A stretch of 64,000 bases of DNA, taken from the NCBI RefSeq assembly GCF_022601975.1, contig NZ_JAKVIR010000001.1, positions 124,001 to 188,000 on the forward strand, in the 5' to 3' direction. Under the pieces are notes generated by a model. The model worked only from the letters and a program-made list of their open reading frames with translations. It made no database searches and was not told the origin of the DNA. Numbering within the stretch: the stretch's first letter is position 1; each line of letters starts with the position of its first letter. The position numbers and the translations under genes are program-made. Positions 61,584 through 64,000 of the stretch are shown one piece after another. This DNA comes from Pontibacter sp. E15-1. Lineage in GTDB: Bacteria; Bacteroidota; Bacteroidia; Cytophagales; Hymenobacteraceae.

Positions 61584-61615
61584 AATAGTTTACGAAATTG
61601 CGCGAATAGTTTACG
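61584..61615. promoter_or_regulatory. Direct repeat AATAGTTTACG at 21-bp spacing
   Basis: AATAGTTTACG lies at 61584-61594 and 61605-61615, two turns of the helix apart. It is between gap and tRNA-Glu and could be a regulator-binding site for either. Seen in the sequence; function inferred. Confidence 0.5.
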
Positions 61616-61643
61616 TTTTTGACAAAAAAAATCTGCGCCATCG

Positions 61644-61674
61644 TTTTGCAAGTTGTCAAAGAGCCGTATATTTG
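61644..61674 (+). promoter_or_regulatory. Promoter of tRNA-Glu
   Basis: TTTTG (61644-61648) and TATATTTG (61667-61674) with an 18-bp gap match the Bacteroidota -33 and -7 boxes. Expected start about 61681, 13 bases before the tRNA. Confidence 0.8.
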
Positions 61675-61693
61675 CACCACAATTAGGCAGAAC

Positions 61694-61765
61694 GGCCCGT
61701 TCGTCTAGGGGTTAGGACGCCAGATTTTCATTCTGGTAACAGGGGTTCGATTCCCCTACGGGCTA
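61694..61765 (+). tRNA. tRNA-Glu (anticodon TTC)
   Basis: A 72-nt tRNA. Acceptor GGCCCGT/ACGGGCT (first pair G-T), anticodon loop with TTC (GATTTTCATTC), T-arm AGGGG-TTCGATT-CCCCT. CCA not encoded. Confidence 0.95.
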
Positions 61766-61768
61766 CAG

Positions 61769-61802
61769 GAAAATCCCCTCAGTTAATTCTGAGGGGATTT
61801 TT
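61769..61802 (+). terminator. Terminator after tRNA-Glu
   Basis: AAAATCCCCTCAG pairs with CTGAGGGGATTTT, followed by a T-run. Only 4 bases past the tRNA end. Confidence 0.92.
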
Positions 61803-62113
61803 TTATGCACTTCGGACACCAAATACTCAGAAGGTATAGCTGGTTTAAAATCATACCCCTTTTCAGAATCCTCAGCCCCCTATTATCACTCCTGTTACAC
61901 TTGCAGCCTTATAGAACCTCAGGCCAAAACGCCGAAGTAAGTAAAGAAGCCACTGGAATTGAGGCACCCGCTGGTTGATGCTATACTGGCTTCCCGCTGG
62001 CAACCAACCTGTTGAAGACAAAATAGCGCATTTACAGAAATCTATATAATTCTCATAAAATACTGTATGATTTTCTGTACCTTAAAGGCTGTTTTAACAA
62101 CGAGAATCCCTAC
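61803..62113. other. Gene-free spacer between tRNA-Glu and the degenerate ORF
   Basis: About 310 bases. No coding frame or repeat that I can name. The end (62030-62100) turns AT-rich. The tRNA 3' end is not repeated here, so I see no attachment-site copy within the window. Confidence 0.6.
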
Positions 62114-62464
62114 GTGACCCAAAATACTACCCCTACCGCTAAAGCAAAGGAGGATATGCATTTGAAAAACGGACTCTGGAATGCAGCCAACATGCGGCAC
62201 AAGCAGGAACTGCAGCAATCCCTATTCACGGATTCCGTAGTGGTAGAGACGCAAAATTTTGCGTCTCTACCACGCGAAGAACAACAGCAGCTAGCACTGG
62301 TGCTGGAAGATGGGTTGTTGTACCAGGTAAAGAGCGTAAACCGCCTGCTTCCGCAAAGTCGCGACGTGAGCTCAGAAGCCGAGTGAGACAACGGTGTTTA
62401 GTTTGAAGAAAGCTTCCTGCTGGAAAAGCGGATTTGGGAGAATCTGAGGAGATTAGGTTTATAA
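62114..62464 (+). pseudogene. Degenerate ORF interrupted by two stops, with embedded palindrome
   Basis: A GTG-started frame runs 90 codons (KNGLWNAANMRHKQELQQ, LALVLEDGLLYQVKSVNRLL) to a TGA at 62384-62386. The same frame continues after a second stop as FEESFLLEKRIWENLRRLGL to a TAA at 62462-62464. The last stretch looks coding. A 34-bp palindrome (62240-62273) lies inside the first part. Family not recognised; likely a remnant, possibly split by stops. Confidence 0.45.
62240..62273. repeat. 34-bp perfect palindrome, GTAGAGACGC type
   Basis: Both arms are exact complements about the centre 62256/62257, the left arm being GTGGTAGAGACGCAAAA. The GTAGAGACGC...GCGTCTCTAC core is a widespread intergenic palindrome of Bacteroidota and cyanobacteria. 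Here it is in frame within a degenerate ORF. Confidence 0.85.
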
Positions 62465-62480
62465 TAATTTAATATTTCAA

Positions 62481-63506
62481 ATGGACAAGGAACATCTTAT
62501 AAAACAGATACAAGATTGGACTAATAGAATTCCTTTAGTAATACTAGGAAGTGGAGCCTCTGTGCCATATAACTTACCTACTATGTGGGAATTAGGAGAT
62601 CATCTTTGTAGTTCTATATCTTTTAGTGATAAAGATTCCCAAGATCATTTTGATGCATTCAAAGCACATATAACAACTAATAATGATTTAGAAAAGGCTC
62701 TTTCTGAGGTAACAGTTAACCCTAAAGTCGAATCTGAAATTGTCTCCAAAACATGGGAGCTTATTAATCAGCGTGATTTATATGCTTATAATAAAATAAT
62801 TGACGGAACCCATGAGATTATCCTTGCAAAACTTATTAAATATCTTCTTAATACAGCAAGTAGACGTGTCGCAATTGTCACAACAAATTATGACAGGATT
62901 GCGGAATATGCTGCTTGTATTGCTGGGGCATTTATATGTACCGGTTTCTCTCACAATTTTATTGGCTCTTTCTCCTCCTCAATACTTAAGAATAATTTTT
63001 CTAAAATACAAGGTTTTAATGGACATGTAAATATTTGGAAGGTGCATGGTTCATTAGATTGGTTTAAAACCAGTTCAGAAGATCACAAACAGTTTCCTCT
63101 AATTCCAAACATTCCTACCACTTTCATACCATCAATTGTTACACCCGGAATTAGCAAATACCAACACACACACAATGAACCATACAGAACTATCATAGCT
63201 CAATCTGATCAAGAGATAGAAGTGGCCTCTGGCTTTTTATGTATAGGTTATGGCTTCAATGATGAGCATGTCCAACCAAGGCTCATTAAACAGATTAGAG
63301 AAAGCAAACCGATTATAGTTATCACAAAGAAATTAACCCCTATGACCAAGGAATTGATTATTGGACATAATTGCAATAACTATATTCTGCTAGAAGAAGA
63401 TACAAATCCATCACATACAAAAGTTTACTCATCACAATTCGGTGAGCAAACTTTTGAAGATTCATCATATTGGAATCTCCAACAATACTTAACCCTTGTA
63501 ATTTAA
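62481..63506 (+). CDS. SIR2-like protein of a SIR2-HerA defence system
   Basis: A 341-residue SIR2-family protein, a Rossmann-type NAD-binding/hydrolysing domain. Diagnostic points are the nucleotide motif VILGSGASVPYNLPTMW (GSGAS at 23-27), the TNYD motif (about 135-138), the catalytic His and its frame VHGSLDW (about 188-194), and GYGFNDEH (about 256-263). There is no zinc cysteine set, so it is of the bacterial defence type rather than a deacetylase. The gene is much AT-richer than the rest of the window and lies 0.7 kb from tRNA-Glu. A HerA-type ATPase gene follows after 23 bases. Together they would deplete NAD on phage infection. Confidence 0.88.
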   Translation: MDKEHLIKQIQDWTNRIPLVILGSGASVPYNLPTMWELGDHLCSSISFSDKDSQDHFDAFKAHITTNNDLEKALSEVTVNPKVESEIVSKTWELINQRDLYAYNKIIDGTHEIILAKLIKYLLNTASRRVAIVTTNYDRIAEYAACIAGAFICTGFSHNFIGSFSSSILKNNFSKIQGFNGHVNIWKVHGSLDWFKTSSEDHKQFPLIPNIPTTFIPSIVTPGISKYQHTHNEPYRTIIAQSDQEIEVASGFLCIGYGFNDEHVQPRLIKQIRESKPIIVITKKLTPMTKELIIGHNCNNYILLEEDTNPSHTKVYSSQFGEQTFEDSSYWNLQQYLTLVI

Positions 63507-63529
63507 CCTTGTCATTAACCTACGTTGCA

Positions 63530-64000
63530 ATGTCTTTACTGAATTTTAATACCGAAGAGTCTATTGGCTCTGTATATAGTGTGGATACTGCCACTTTAAT
63601 AGTAAAAGTGAATGAACTTGATAAGTTACGGAAACTTCAAGTTAATCACTTAGTTGCTATTCAAAGTGCAAAGGCAGGCCAATCTCTAATAGGAATTATA
63701 AATAGAATTACAAGAAAAACAGCAGATGAAGGAAAAGAAGATGGGGAACTTTTGGAATTTAGCGGGCTTTCCAATACCGAAAATATCCTAAAAGTTAACT
63801 TGATAGGAACTTTAATTGACAGAATAGGCACAAAAACAAATGTGTTCAAGAGAAATCTGGATTCAGTTCCAGAAATTGAAGCTCTTTGCTTTTCAATTGA
63901 AGGAGATAATATTACAAAATTTATGCAAACTATTTCTTCAACAAGCAACTACACAATTCCCTTACAAATTGGCAGATATTCAATAAGTGAAAATGCCCAT
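63530..64000 (+). CDS. HerA-type ATPase, N-terminal part (runs off the window)
   Basis: An open frame from the ATG at 63530 continues to the end of the window without stop (157 codons). It has the HAS-barrel-like N-terminus of HerA ATPases (SLLNFNTEESIGSVYSVD, then VNHLVAIQSAKAGQSLIGI, LIGTLIDRI, IPLQIGRYSISENAH). The ATP-binding core with Walker A would lie just beyond the edge, so it is unseen. Start is supported by the 23-base gap to the SIR2 gene. Base composition equals that of the SIR2 gene. HerA forms a hexamer that controls the SIR2 partner in the known system. Confidence 0.82.
   Translation, partial: MSLLNFNTEESIGSVYSVDTATLIVKVNELDKLRKLQVNHLVAIQSAKAGQSLIGIINRITRKTADEGKEDGELLEFSGLSNTENILKVNLIGTLIDRIGTKTNVFKRNLDSVPEIEALCFSIEGDNITKFMQTISSTSNYTIPLQIGRYSISENAH

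Noticed and set aside
61766-62113. Possible attachment-site duplication of the tRNA-Glu 3' end near the defence genes
   Set aside because: No copy of the T-arm/acceptor sequence is found between the tRNA and 64000; the far end of any island is outside the window.

Overview
The window comes from a Bacteroidota genome, most like the Cytophagales/Hymenobacteraceae (a Pontibacter- or Hymenobacter-like bacterium). The evidence is the gene content (clade II nosZ with Bacteroidota-type nos accessory genes, the order pdxA-DUF177-rpmF-plsX-fabH, a DUF4905-like protein), many lipoproteins, and promoters with the Bacteroidota -7 box TAnnTTTG. No SusC/SusD pair, plasmid or phage structural gene was seen. 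Most of the window is moderately GC-rich; the last 1.5 kb is clearly AT-rich.

Layout. (1) 1-6.7 kb: a minus-strand cluster for sulfated red-algal galactans: two formylglycine sulfatases, a GH16 beta-agarase and a DUF5060 glycosidase-like protein. It is edged by decayed pieces (a CBM-like C-terminus and a LacI-type regulator). (2) 7.4-24 kb: a nitrogen-oxide island. It holds a response regulator, a Rrf2/NsrR-like regulator with three cysteines, a DUF59 protein, two polytopic heme-copper-oxidase-like membrane proteins, DUF2249 and hemerythrin proteins, a DUF2249-RIC fusion, a complete clade II nos operon (cytochrome c, nosZ, membrane protein, nosL, nosD, nosF, nosY) and a divergent quinol NO reductase. 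No nitrate or nitrite reductase is present, so the region supports NO detoxification and N2O respiration. A previously unlisted 26-bp dyad overlaps the -33 region of both the RIC promoter and the nos promoter and is the best candidate operator. (3) 24-28.7 kb: SDR, universal stress protein, a STAS-like unknown, a sigma-factor remnant, a sugar isomerase, an IS4-type transposase remnant and tRNA-Ser. (4) 28.7-37.5 kb: asparaginase, TatD, an envelope glycan pair (GT2 plus polysaccharide deacetylase), a 161-bp MITE, and a tightly coupled operon (flippase-like protein, GT2, small unknown, oligopeptide permease, PP2C phosphatase). (5) 37.5-61.5 kb: housekeeping and envelope genes (ruvC, mla-type transporter, HIT, greA, hydroxyacid dehydrogenase, mgtE, rsmA, pepA, pdxA, DUF177, rpmF, plsX, fabH, LysM protein, NfeD, 2OG oxygenase, two paralogous lipoproteins, kdsB, SUI1, lipid kinase, universal stress protein, gap). 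(6) 61.7-64 kb: tRNA-Glu, a degenerate ORF carrying a 34-bp perfect palindrome, then an AT-rich SIR2-like gene and the first 157 codons of a HerA-type ATPase. This is a two-gene anti-phage system of the known SIR2-HerA (Nezha) type, cut by the window edge.

Many spacers carry strong hairpins. Several terminators share a stereotyped outer arm (ATACCTAAAAA / TTTTTAGGTAT), and three spacers are built from short repeated units arranged as dyads.
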